Assembly (NCBI GenBank): GCA_937995985.1
Contig: CALKIR010000028.1
Location: 1-48,509, forward strand
Reading direction: 5' to 3'
From: an uncultured Alcaligenaceae bacterium
GTDB taxonomy: Bacteria; Pseudomonadota; Gammaproteobacteria; Burkholderiales; Burkholderiaceae_B
Length of the DNA: 48,509 nucleotides
The notes beneath the pieces are model-generated. The model was not told where the DNA came from and searched no databases. It saw nothing but the letters and a program-made list of their open reading frames with translations. The translations under genes and the position numbers were made by a program. This document shows positions 25,148 through 32,936 of this stretch, piece by piece (position 1 is the stretch's first letter; the number at the start of each line of letters is the position of its first letter).

Positions 25148-25792
25148 CTAGACTGAGTCTGACTCTAAACGATGTAATCGCTCTTCAACACGGTCCAACT
25201 GTGCATGTAAGGCTTGTTGACGTGTCTCCCAAACAACCAAATAGCGCCGATGAGTAAGCAGCTCACTTTCATGGCCTAAATATTCAGCACAATTTTGTCG
25301 TACATGCTCGGCCACCCGCTGCACCCACCACCACCCACCCTGAATGGCACGCATCATTCGAACAGCGATGATATCCCCAGTGAATTGAGCCACATCCGCC
25401 TCAACATCCCAACGCAGCTCACCAGCCAACTCAGCTAACGTGCGCGCAAAGCCCACATCCCCCTCAATGCGCAACTGCTCAGCAAACTGTTCGGGCTGCT
25501 GTTGTATTAAGGCGCTGCCCAAGCTCCATAGTTGCTGCTCGGCAATGATCAAGCGCACCTCTGCAGCCTGCGTCTGCCCTTCTAAGGCTGCCAATAGACC
25601 AGCCTCAGTGACCACAAACTGAAAATACTGCGCCCCCCACTCTATAGACAAACACCGCCCTGCGTAGGGAATCAAACGACGGATAGCCCAAGGGTTGCGC
25701 AACAATAAAAAATTGACCCCCTTAGCAACCACGGCTTGTGGTTGCAAAAAAGGCGGCAACAACGCTCTGATGCGACTCAATACTGCGTTCAT
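25148..25792 (-). CDS. ubiJ: Ubiquinone biosynthesis accessory factor UbiJ (SCP2 domain)
   Basis: The 214-residue protein has an SCP2 lipid-binding domain, which in UbiJ presents the hydrophobic intermediates to the Ubi enzymes. The C-terminal 35 residues form a coiled coil (QQALHAQLDRVEERLHRLE), typical of UbiJ. Its position between ubiE/Tim44-like and ubiB supports the assignment. The ATG at 25792 was chosen. A TTG eight codons upstream (25816), with GGGG 5 bases before it, is also possible. Confidence 0.88.
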   Translation of the reverse strand: MNAVLSRIRALLPPFLQPQAVVAKGVNFLLLRNPWAIRRLIPYAGRCLSIEWGAQYFQFVVTEAGLLAALEGQTQAAEVRLIIAEQQLWSLGSALIQQQPEQFAEQLRIEGDVGFARTLAELAGELRWDVEADVAQFTGDIIAVRMMRAIQGGWWWVQRVAEHVRQNCAEYLGHESELLTHRRYLVVWETRQQALHAQLDRVEERLHRLESDSV

Positions 25793-25886
25793 CACAAAGC
25801 ACTCATCTGTGAACAAGAACGCCCCGCAATGTCCTACACTACGGGGCAGATCAAAACCTTGACAGCAACCACTCGAATCGAGCGTA

Positions 25887-26900
25887 TTAATTGTCTGGCA
25901 TCTGCTGAATACCAGCGACTAACCAGCCCGTACCCTCGGCCTTGAGAAGGTTCCATACCTCCTCGAAACGGGTTGCCTCGGGATTGCTCCCCTCACGCAG
26001 CATGCCTGAATAACGCACACTTGCTAGATAGCCATCCTCAAGTTTTTCTATGCCCATTAATTCTGCATTTAACAACACAATCTCCGTTTTATTGGTCTGT
26101 GACTGTGCATTAGCCAATACCGCGGGCTGCAACTCTTTAAATAAATCATCCGTTAAAAACTGCTGCAACCCTGAGGCATCCCCTTTATCCCACAGGGACT
26201 GAATATGGGCAAATTGTTTTTTAGCATTATCCAAGAAAGCAGGGACATCAAAGTCCTGAGGAATAAACCAGCTGCTGTCTTGTTCTACATCCTCAACCGT
26301 GCGAGCCTGCCCTTCTAGAACCACTGGATGGGGAGCAGTTGAAGTATGCGTCCCCGCATCAGCTACAGGTGCACTGTGACGATAACTGTGATTTTCCTGA
26401 GTGCTGCGCTGAGAATATAAGCCTCCAGAGGCACCGCGTGCAGCAGTTGCCGGCTGAGCCCCACCACGGCGCATCAGGCGGAATAACCAACGGGCAATAA
26501 CAATCACCGCGACAATGAGTATCAAACTCGAAATCAGTTCTAAAAACGCGCCAGATAAGCCCAAGCTAGATAATAAGGCAGCAATCCCCAACCCCGCTGC
26601 AATCCCCGCAATGGGGCCTAAAAAGCGTGAAAATCCACTGCGTGCGGCTGCATTTTGCGCCCCTGCCTGCTGCTGCCGTGCACCAGCCGTTGACCCCTGT
26701 TGCTGACGCGCTGAAGGAGCCGCCACAGGAGGCTGAACCGCCTGACGCTGTTTCATAATGTTAGAGGACTGACGCCCAAAGCTACGCATTCCACCACCAA
26801 AACGCTGTGCATGCGCATCAAACGAAATAGCGATAAACATTAGCGTAGTAACTACCAGTGCAAATAGCAGCACAGCACGTGATAAATGCCTTGAAACCAT
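25887..26900 (-). CDS. Tim44-like domain membrane protein
   Basis: The 337-residue protein has an N-terminal signal or anchor segment (residues 8-31, ending AHAQ). A low-complexity region rich in Gln, Ala and Gly follows (35-90), then a hydrophobic block of two helices (about 92-142). A Tim44-like domain occupies about 205-335, with FDVPAFLDNAKKQFAHIQ and FEEVWNLLKAEGTGWLVAGI. Bacterial Tim44-like proteins have no established substrate, and some help cardiolipin-dependent or respiratory processes. A good AGGAGT site lies before the ATG. It sits between ubiE and ubiJ, so a link to quinone synthesis is plausible but unproven. Confidence 0.85.
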   Translation of the reverse strand: MVSRHLSRAVLLFALVVTTLMFIAISFDAHAQRFGGGMRSFGRQSSNIMKQRQAVQPPVAAPSARQQQGSTAGARQQQAGAQNAAARSGFSRFLGPIAGIAAGLGIAALLSSLGLSGAFLELISSLILIVAVIVIARWLFRLMRRGGAQPATAARGASGGLYSQRSTQENHSYRHSAPVADAGTHTSTAPHPVVLEGQARTVEDVEQDSSWFIPQDFDVPAFLDNAKKQFAHIQSLWDKGDASGLQQFLTDDLFKELQPAVLANAQSQTNKTEIVLLNAELMGIEKLEDGYLASVRYSGMLREGSNPEATRFEEVWNLLKAEGTGWLVAGIQQMPDN

Positions 26901-27004
26901 AAAGAACTCCTATGCATAAAGCCTGGTTTTGTTCACACTTGGGGACAGCCTCACTGTCCCTCACAAGCCAACAAGATATTCTGCTTTAATTAATTTTAAC
27001 TGCT

Positions 27005-27796
27005 TTAGGGAGCATTTAAACGCACTCCCTCGTGTAATGCGACCACCCCAGCAGTAAGATTGAAGTAGTGTACACGCTCAAACCCTACATCGCGCATCAT
27101 ATCAGCCAAAGTTTCTTGGTCTGGATGCATTCGTATTGACTCTGCCAAATAACGATAACTGTCCTCATCACCAGCCACAAGGCGTCCTAAACGAGGCAGC
27201 ACATTAAATGAATACCAGTCATAAGCAGGGGCCAAAGGCGGCGCGACCTGTGAAAACTCAAGTACCAATAACCGCCCACCGGGCTTTAATACACGATACA
27301 TTTCACTCAACGCGACCTCTTTGTGCGTCATGTTGCGCAACCCAAAGGCTACTGTTACCCGATCAAAATAAGCCGTGGGAAAAGGCAACCGCTCGGCATC
27401 GCATACCGCTGTAGGAACCACCAGCCCTTGATCCAGCAAACGATCCCGCCCCACTGCCAACATAGAGGAATTAATATCGGTGAGCCACACTTGCCCCTGT
27501 GCCCCGACACGAGGTGCAAAGGCACGAGCTAAATCCCCTGTACCCCCAGCGATATCTAACACGCGCATCCCTGGGCGCACAGCGGCACGCTCGATAGTAA
27601 AGCGCTTCCATAGACGATGCAAACCGCCAGACATGAGATCATTCATCACATCATAGCGCTGTGCCACAGAATGAAATACCTGCGCCACCTCACGCGCCTT
27701 TTGTGATGCCTCAACCGTTTTAAAGCCAAAATGCGTCTTTTCCGTAGGGGCGGTATGCGCATTTATGTCGTGGGGCTGTTGTATATTGTTATCCAT
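27005..27796 (-). CDS. ubiE: Ubiquinone/menaquinone biosynthesis C-methyltransferase
   Basis: The 263-residue SAM enzyme C-methylates the benzoquinol ring in ubiquinone synthesis (and demethylmenaquinone where present). The SAM motif I, VLDIAGGTGDLA, is near residues 79-90. The family signatures YDVMNDLMSGGLHRLWKR and RVLKPGGRLLVLEFS are present. A polar N-terminal extension of about 25 residues precedes the core. It heads the ubi cluster and is divergent from phoB. Confidence 0.96.
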   Translation of the reverse strand: MDNNIQQPHDINAHTAPTEKTHFGFKTVEASQKAREVAQVFHSVAQRYDVMNDLMSGGLHRLWKRFTIERAAVRPGMRVLDIAGGTGDLARAFAPRVGAQGQVWLTDINSSMLAVGRDRLLDQGLVVPTAVCDAERLPFPTAYFDRVTVAFGLRNMTHKEVALSEMYRVLKPGGRLLVLEFSQVAPPLAPAYDWYSFNVLPRLGRLVAGDEDSYRYLAESIRMHPDQETLADMMRDVGFERVHYFNLTAGVVALHEGVRLNAP

Positions 27797-27909
27797 AATG
27801 TTTATCGTACCCTAATTTTGATACCCAAGGGGTACCGAATACTTATTGATGTCTTGAAGACTCAACCTGTGGTGAGCATCACCTTTTATGTTAAACGAAA
27901 AAAAGCCGC

Positions 27910-27943
27910 CTGACATAAAAATGCAACAAACTTGTTCTACACT
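27910..27943 (+). promoter_or_regulatory. Candidate pho box and -10 element upstream of phoB
   Basis: The 18 bases at 27910-27927, CTGACATAAAAATGCAAC, match the pho box consensus (two 7-base half sites with a 4-base AT spacer) at 14 positions. A TACACT -10 candidate (27938-27943) follows after 10 bases, the spacing used at PhoB-activated promoters. This predicts autoregulation of phoBR with a leader of about 115 bases. The second half site is the weaker one. Confidence 0.42.
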
Positions 27944-28038
27944 ATCGCTGCCCTTCAGCACATCTTCGCTGAAAATAAAAGGTTTTTGGTGTACTATCCG
28001 AGCTGTGAACCACTGGGCAGGTTTGCCATCATTATTAC

Positions 28039-28055
28039 AGCTTATTCAATAAGCT
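28039..28055 (+). repeat. 17-base perfect palindrome just before phoB
   Basis: AGCTTATT, one C, then AATAAGCT form a perfect inverted repeat ending 10 bases before the phoB ATG. It covers most of the place where a ribosome binding site should be, and no purine-rich site is visible. It may be an operator or an RNA hairpin limiting translation. Confidence 0.5.
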
Positions 28056-28065
28056 CTCACACACT

Positions 28066-28755
28066 ATGAACACTACTATATTGGTTGTCGAGGACGAGCC
28101 CGCAATTCAAGAACTGATTGCGGTAAATCTTCGCCTAGCAGGCTTTGAAGTGCAGCTAGCAGATACCGCCGAACAGGCCCAATGCTTGATTCAACAAGCC
28201 TTACCCGATCTAATCATCTTGGACTGGATGCTTCCAGGCATGGCCGGCATTCACTATGCAAAAGAGCTCCGCGCCGAAAGTCGGACTCGCCACATTCCCA
28301 TTATTATGCTCACCGCCAAAGGTGCCGAAGAAGACCGGGTGTCAGGGCTAGAGGCCGGTGCGGATGACTACATTACCAAACCTTTTTCACCTAAAGAACT
28401 TCGTGCCCGCATTAATGCGGTTTTACGCCGTGCCGCCCCACAATTGGCTGAGGAACAAGTTACCATCGGTACGCTAAGCCTTGATCCAAGCACTCACCGC
28501 GTTCATGCTAACGGTCATAACGTACGACTTGGGCCAACAGAATTTCGTTTATTGCATTTTTTTATGGTTCATCCCGAACGGGTCTTTAGTCGCACCCAAT
28601 TGCTTGATAATATTTGGGGCGATCATGTGTTTATCGAAGAGCGCACCGTAGATGTGCACATCCGCCGCCTACGCAAAGCCCTGTCTACCACCGGCCATGA
28701 TAAGCACATAGAAACTGTTCGAGGGGCAGGCTATCGCTTTGCCACACGGCCTTAA
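28066..28755 (+). CDS. phoB: Phosphate regulon response regulator PhoB
   Basis: The 229-residue OmpR-family regulator has a receiver domain (1-120) with acidic residues D10 and E11, the phosphoacceptor D53 in ILDWMLPG and the conserved K105 in YITKPFSP. A winged-helix DNA-binding domain follows (about 130-228), with RTVDVHIRRLRKAL as recognition helix and RGAGYRF at the wing. The DWMLPG and VNLRLAGF features are typical of PhoB rather than of other family members. The phoR gene follows after 21 bases. pst and phoU genes are not in the window. Confidence 0.93.
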   Translation: MNTTILVVEDEPAIQELIAVNLRLAGFEVQLADTAEQAQCLIQQALPDLIILDWMLPGMAGIHYAKELRAESRTRHIPIIMLTAKGAEEDRVSGLEAGADDYITKPFSPKELRARINAVLRRAAPQLAEEQVTIGTLSLDPSTHRVHANGHNVRLGPTEFRLLHFFMVHPERVFSRTQLLDNIWGDHVFIEERTVDVHIRRLRKALSTTGHDKHIETVRGAGYRFATRP

Positions 28756-28776
28756 TCCATAGCACATCCAGCAAAG

Positions 28777-30102
28777 ATGAATAAAACCCATAGCACCCTA
28801 CTGATACTGGCCTTAGTGGCCTGGCTCATTGGGTTGTGGCTCGGCCCAGCCAGTGGCTGGGCACTTTTTGCCTTAGGACTATTAGTCATGGTTCTCATCA
28901 GCGGCCATCAACTCCAACAAATTAACCGTTGGGTGCGTAATGTACACCAACCTCCCCCTGCAAGTGTTGGCCCATGGGATCATATTTTGGCTCCCATCTA
29001 TAGGCAGCTCAAACAAAACCGCTTGCAAATCCATCATCTAAAAAGCCAAGTAGATGCCATTATTATGGCTGCAGAGGCCTTACCGGACGGAACCATCACT
29101 TTGGATCAAAACTTTCGTATCCAATGGTGCAACCAAACTGCAAGCAACCACTTAGGCCTAAACCTGGCCACTGATCGCAACCATCCTATTTTCAATATTG
29201 TGCGCCACCCTGAATTTATTCAGTATGTACAAAGTAAAAAATGGGATGAGCCATTACTCTTACAAAATCACCAACCGGGCCTGCGCCGCTCTTTACTTAT
29301 TCATATCTCTCAATATGGTATTGGCCAATACATCATTGTTAGCCGTGACATTACGCAACTAGAACGACTCGAGCGAGCCCGTAAAGATTTTGTTGCCAAT
29401 GTGTCTCATGAACTACGCACCCCACTTACTGTCCTGTATGGCTTTATAGAGACCCTACACGAAACCCCCTTAAGCGAGTTAAATCAAGAGCAACGTCAAG
29501 AATACCTGCGCCTTATGATGGTTCAGGCAGAACACATGCGTGCCCTAGTCTCTGACCTACTGACCCTCTCCTCCTTAGAGTCTACCCCAGGAGATGGCCA
29601 TGAGCCCCTTGCCGCGGCCCCCATTATTCATCAAGCGATTAAACAAGGGCAGGCCCTCTCTCAAGGGGCACATCATTTCCAAATTGATCTCGATGATGAT
29701 CTCAGCATCATGGGTGCAGAAACAGAACTTAGCTCTGCTTTCAGCAACCTCATTAATAATGCCGTGCGTTATACCCCTAAGGGCGGTAAAATCAATATTA
29801 GTTGGAAACGTACCGCCAAAGGCGAAGCGCTCTTTGCGGTACAAGACTCGGGCATCGGTATTGCCGAGGAGGACATCCCGCGCCTTACCGAACGATTTTA
29901 TCGTGTGGATAGAGCCCGCTCACGCGCGACTGGTGGGACGGGGCTCGGACTGGCCATTGCCAAACATGTTGCAGCACGACATCAGGCCCAGCTTCAAATC
30001 CAGAGCCAGCTCAACCGAGGGAGTACTTTTAGTCTGCTCTTTCCCGCCCACAGCGTTGCTCAGGCCACACAAACCGCCTATCCGTCCTCTTCTATTGATT
30101 AA
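28777..30102 (+). CDS. phoR: Phosphate regulon sensor histidine kinase PhoR
   Basis: The 441-residue kinase has two N-terminal membrane helices (about 6-22 and 26-42) with almost no periplasmic part, as expected of PhoR, which senses phosphate through PstSCAB-PhoU. A PAS domain spans about 85-190. The HisKA domain carries His211 in NVSHELRTPL. The ATPase domain has the N box (SNLINNAVRYTPKGG), G1 (DSGIGIAEED) and G2 (GGTGLGLAIAKH) motifs. All catalytic boxes are intact. Confidence 0.92.
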   Translation: MNKTHSTLLILALVAWLIGLWLGPASGWALFALGLLVMVLISGHQLQQINRWVRNVHQPPPASVGPWDHILAPIYRQLKQNRLQIHHLKSQVDAIIMAAEALPDGTITLDQNFRIQWCNQTASNHLGLNLATDRNHPIFNIVRHPEFIQYVQSKKWDEPLLLQNHQPGLRRSLLIHISQYGIGQYIIVSRDITQLERLERARKDFVANVSHELRTPLTVLYGFIETLHETPLSELNQEQRQEYLRLMMVQAEHMRALVSDLLTLSSLESTPGDGHEPLAAAPIIHQAIKQGQALSQGAHHFQIDLDDDLSIMGAETELSSAFSNLINNAVRYTPKGGKINISWKRTAKGEALFAVQDSGIGIAEEDIPRLTERFYRVDRARSRATGGTGLGLAIAKHVAARHQAQLQIQSQLNRGSTFSLLFPAHSVAQATQTAYPSSSID

Positions 30103-30122
30103 ACTAATTTTCGGAATTATCC

Positions 30123-30554
30123 ATGAGCACTGCCCAAACCCTCCCCCCTTTTCATCTTGCCTTCCCTGTCCGTTGCCTTGATGAGGCGCGTGCCTTTTAC
30201 GGAACACTCCTTGGCTGCTCCGAAGGCCGCTCAAGCCCTGAGTGGATAGATTTTAATTTTTATGGCCATCAAATTGTGGCCCACCTTGCCCCGGCAGAAT
30301 GCCAACCGGCACAAACCAGTGAGGTAGATAATGAGCACGTCCCCGTGCGTCATTTTGGGGTCGTCTTAGATATGGAGAGCTGGAAAGAACTGGCCCAACG
30401 ACTTCACGAACAAAATTGTGACTTTATTATTGAGCCAACGATTCGTTTTCAAGGCCAAGCAGGAGAGCAAGCCACCCTATTTATACGGGATCCCTCCGGA
30501 AACGCCTTAGAGTTCAAAGCCTTTCATGATCTCAACGCTTTATTTGCCAAATAG
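30123..30554 (+). CDS. VOC (glyoxalase/dioxygenase) family protein
   Basis: The 143-residue protein is a single-chain member of the vicinal oxygen chelate superfamily. Candidate metal ligands are H11 (FHLAFPVRCL), the histidine in VPVRHFGVVLD and the glutamate in GNALEFKAF near the C-terminus. DPSGNALEFKAF is a strong family signature. It follows phoR after 20 bases and may be transcribed with it. Its substrate cannot be predicted, and no neighbour suggests a pathway. Confidence 0.85.
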   Translation: MSTAQTLPPFHLAFPVRCLDEARAFYGTLLGCSEGRSSPEWIDFNFYGHQIVAHLAPAECQPAQTSEVDNEHVPVRHFGVVLDMESWKELAQRLHEQNCDFIIEPTIRFQGQAGEQATLFIRDPSGNALEFKAFHDLNALFAK

Positions 30555-30568
30555 CCCTATCCCATTTA

Positions 30569-30599
30569 CACAGCAGGCCTCAGCTGAGTGCCTGCTGTG
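30569..30599. repeat. Nested inverted repeat between the VOC gene and ilvA
   Basis: CACAGCAGGC (30569-30578) pairs perfectly with GCCTGCTGTG (30590-30599), and the loop itself contains the palindrome CTCAGCTGAG. It lies between two convergent stop codons, so a two-way transcription end is likely, although no T run follows on either strand. Confidence 0.55.
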
Positions 30600-30614
30600 A
30601 ATTGGTTCAAATTA

Positions 30615-32123
30615 TTATAAAAACATCTTATAAGCAGGGTTATTGGTTTCATTCCAATACGGATACCCCAGCTCATTTAAAAACTGCTTAAACTCTTTTT
30701 TATCACTTGGCGGGACCTGAATGCCGACTAAAGTACGTGCATAATCCCCTCCGTAATTTCGGTACTGGAACAGACTAATATTCCAGGCCGGATGCATGCA
30801 GCTTAAAAACCGTCGTAACGCACCGGGACGCTCAGGAAACACAAAACGGAATAGCTCCTCATGCTCCGCCAATTCGGAACGCCCTCCCACCATATAACGC
30901 AAGTGACTCTTGGCCATCTCATTATCGGTCAGGTTAATGGTAGGAAAGCCCTGATTAATAAAATTTTCTTCTAAGGCCGCAATTTCTGCCTCAGACTGTA
31001 TCTGCAGCCCAACAAATACATGAGCCGTATGCGGATCTGAAATCCGATAATTAAACTCAGTCACGGAGCGCTCACCTAATGCCTCACACAGCTTTAAAAA
31101 ACTGCCTCGCTCCTCAGGTAAAGTCACGGCAAACAAGGCCTCACGCGCTAACCCCACATCTGCTCGCTCCGCTACAAAACGCAGCCGATCGAAATTCATA
31201 TTCGCTCCCGAGGTTATGGCCACAAAAGTGCGTCCATGACAGCCCTGTTCGCGAATATATTTTTTAGCTCCTGCTAAGGCCAACGCCCCTGCTGGCTCTA
31301 ATACACTACGGGTATCTTGAAATACATCTTTGATGGCGGCACACACAGCATCCGTATCCACAAGTACAAAATCATCTACGTACTTGCGCACTAATTTGAA
31401 GGTCTTTACCCCTACCTCCTTAACTGCCGTCCCATCGGAAAATAATCCTACATCTTTAAGGACGACCCGACGCTTTGCCTGCACACTCCGTTGCATGGCA
31501 TTGGAATCCTCGGTTTGGACCCCAATAATTTTTATTTCTGGACGCAACTGTTTGATATACGCCGCCACTCCAGCAATCAACCCACCTCCCCCTATCGGTA
31601 CAAAAACAGCATCAATAGGCTCAGGATGTTGATGGAGAATTTCCATTCCAATAGTGCCTTGCCCCGCAATCACATCCTCATCATCAAAAGGATGAACAAA
31701 GGTAAGGCCCTCTTCCTTTTCTAACACCAAAGCATGCTCATATGCATCAGTAAAGCTATCGCCAACGAGCACCACCTCACCGCCTAAATTGCGTACCGCA
31801 TCAATTTTTAATTGTGGCGTCGTAACCGGCATCACAATCACTGCGCGTACCCCCAACCGATGGGCCGAATAAGCCACCCCTTGGGCATGATTGCCTGCGG
31901 AGGCTGCAATCACCCCACGCTTGAGATCTTCAGCGGGCATATTGGCCATTTTGTTGTATGCACCCCGCAACTTAAAGCTAAACACAGACAAATGATCTTC
32001 GCGCTTTAATAAAATACGATTATTAAGACGCGCAGAGGCCAACGGAGCAAGCTCCAGGGGGGTTTCAGTAGCGACATCATATACTTTGGATGTCAAAATA
32101 CGTTTCAAATAGTCATTAGACAT
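30615..32123 (-). CDS. ilvA: Threonine ammonia-lyase, biosynthetic
   Basis: The 502-residue PLP enzyme deaminates threonine to 2-oxobutanoate, the first step of isoleucine synthesis. Lys51 in FSFKLRGAYNKM binds PLP, SAGNHAQGVAYSA is the substrate loop and GGGGLIAG binds the phosphate. The C-terminal part (about 325-502) holds two ACT-like regulatory domains, which in the family mediate isoleucine inhibition; their presence separates it from the short catabolic type. Other ilv genes are not near. Confidence 0.96.
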   Translation of the reverse strand: MSNDYLKRILTSKVYDVATETPLELAPLASARLNNRILLKREDHLSVFSFKLRGAYNKMANMPAEDLKRGVIAASAGNHAQGVAYSAHRLGVRAVIVMPVTTPQLKIDAVRNLGGEVVLVGDSFTDAYEHALVLEKEEGLTFVHPFDDEDVIAGQGTIGMEILHQHPEPIDAVFVPIGGGGLIAGVAAYIKQLRPEIKIIGVQTEDSNAMQRSVQAKRRVVLKDVGLFSDGTAVKEVGVKTFKLVRKYVDDFVLVDTDAVCAAIKDVFQDTRSVLEPAGALALAGAKKYIREQGCHGRTFVAITSGANMNFDRLRFVAERADVGLAREALFAVTLPEERGSFLKLCEALGERSVTEFNYRISDPHTAHVFVGLQIQSEAEIAALEENFINQGFPTINLTDNEMAKSHLRYMVGGRSELAEHEELFRFVFPERPGALRRFLSCMHPAWNISLFQYRNYGGDYARTLVGIQVPPSDKKEFKQFLNELGYPYWNETNNPAYKMFL

Positions 32124-32124
32124 A

Positions 32125-32196
32125 ATGGGTCAAACCAAGCACGGAAAACTTCTTGAACAATTTTCTAAAAAGCGACAGCAAAGTAAAAAAGAATAA
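32125..32196 (+). CDS. Possible 23-residue basic peptide
   Basis: An ATG at 32125, starting one base after the divergent ilvA start codon, opens a 23-codon frame ending in TAA. The peptide is MGQTKHGKLLEQFSKKRQQS followed by KKE, strongly basic and possibly helical. No ribosome binding site is visible. It could be chance; conservation is the only useful test. Confidence 0.2.
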   Translation: MGQTKHGKLLEQFSKKRQQSKKE

Positions 32197-32282
32197 CACA
32201 GGCATCCAAGGTGCCCCAATTATCTCTAGGCAATGTACACTCTAGCCTTGTCCCTGCGCACTTTATTTTTTAACACACTCAC

Positions 32283-32843
32283 ATGATTGAAACTTGGGTC
32301 CAAGACCTAGTTAATTGGATTTTAGTCACCTTTGCATTACCTAAAGTAGGGTTAAGCGCCATTTTTGTAGTGAGCTTTGTCTCCGCAACCTTATTACCCC
32401 TTGGCTCTGAACCTGCTGTATTTGGCTATGTGTCGCTTGCGCCCAACATGTTTTGGCCTGCAGTGTTCGTAGCAACTATTGGTAATACGTTAGGTGGTCT
32501 GACCAGTTACTGGACAGGTCTAATTGCACAAAAAGGTTATCAACGCTGGCGCGAGCATCATCCTCACGAGGATGCGGACAGCGATTATGGCAAAAAAACT
32601 GCTGGACGGTGGCATGCCCTAATTAATCGCTGGTTAGAACGTTTTGGTCCGCCAGCCTTATTGCTTTCTTGGTTACCGGTTGTAGGCGATCCGTTATGCG
32701 CCCTAGCCGGATGGCTGCGCTTACCCTTAGCGGCCAGTACTTTTTATATGGCCATTGGCAAATTCTTGCGTTATGTCTTGATGACTGCTTTTTTACTATG
32801 GATAGCCCCTCATTTAGGCCTTCAGCTAAACACTGATTTTTAA
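32283..32843 (+). CDS. YqaA-type small membrane protein (DedA/VTT-like)
   Basis: The 186-residue protein has several hydrophobic segments (about 18-40, 50-75, 125-145, 150-178). It matches the YqaA family, a short relative of the DedA/VTT superfamily: SFVSATLLPLGSEPAVFGYV, GNTLGGLTSYWTG and LLLSWLPVVGDPLCALAGWLR with its conserved aspartate. DedA-like proteins are proposed lipid scramblases or undecaprenyl-phosphate carriers, but YqaA itself has no proven role. It is 94 bases before the DUF3683 gene. Confidence 0.88.
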   Translation: MIETWVQDLVNWILVTFALPKVGLSAIFVVSFVSATLLPLGSEPAVFGYVSLAPNMFWPAVFVATIGNTLGGLTSYWTGLIAQKGYQRWREHHPHEDADSDYGKKTAGRWHALINRWLERFGPPALLLSWLPVVGDPLCALAGWLRLPLAASTFYMAIGKFLRYVLMTAFLLWIAPHLGLQLNTDF

Positions 32844-32936
32844 GTAGCACATGGCTTATGCCTTATCCATGCCGCCAAAAAGACCAACAATGGCTATACT
32901 TGTAGTCATTATCATCATTGATTCCTCCCAGTCATT

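Noticed and set aside
29594..30181. A 195-codon frame overlapping phoR and running into the VOC gene
   Set aside because: It overlaps two strongly supported genes in another frame and has no recognisable family feature.
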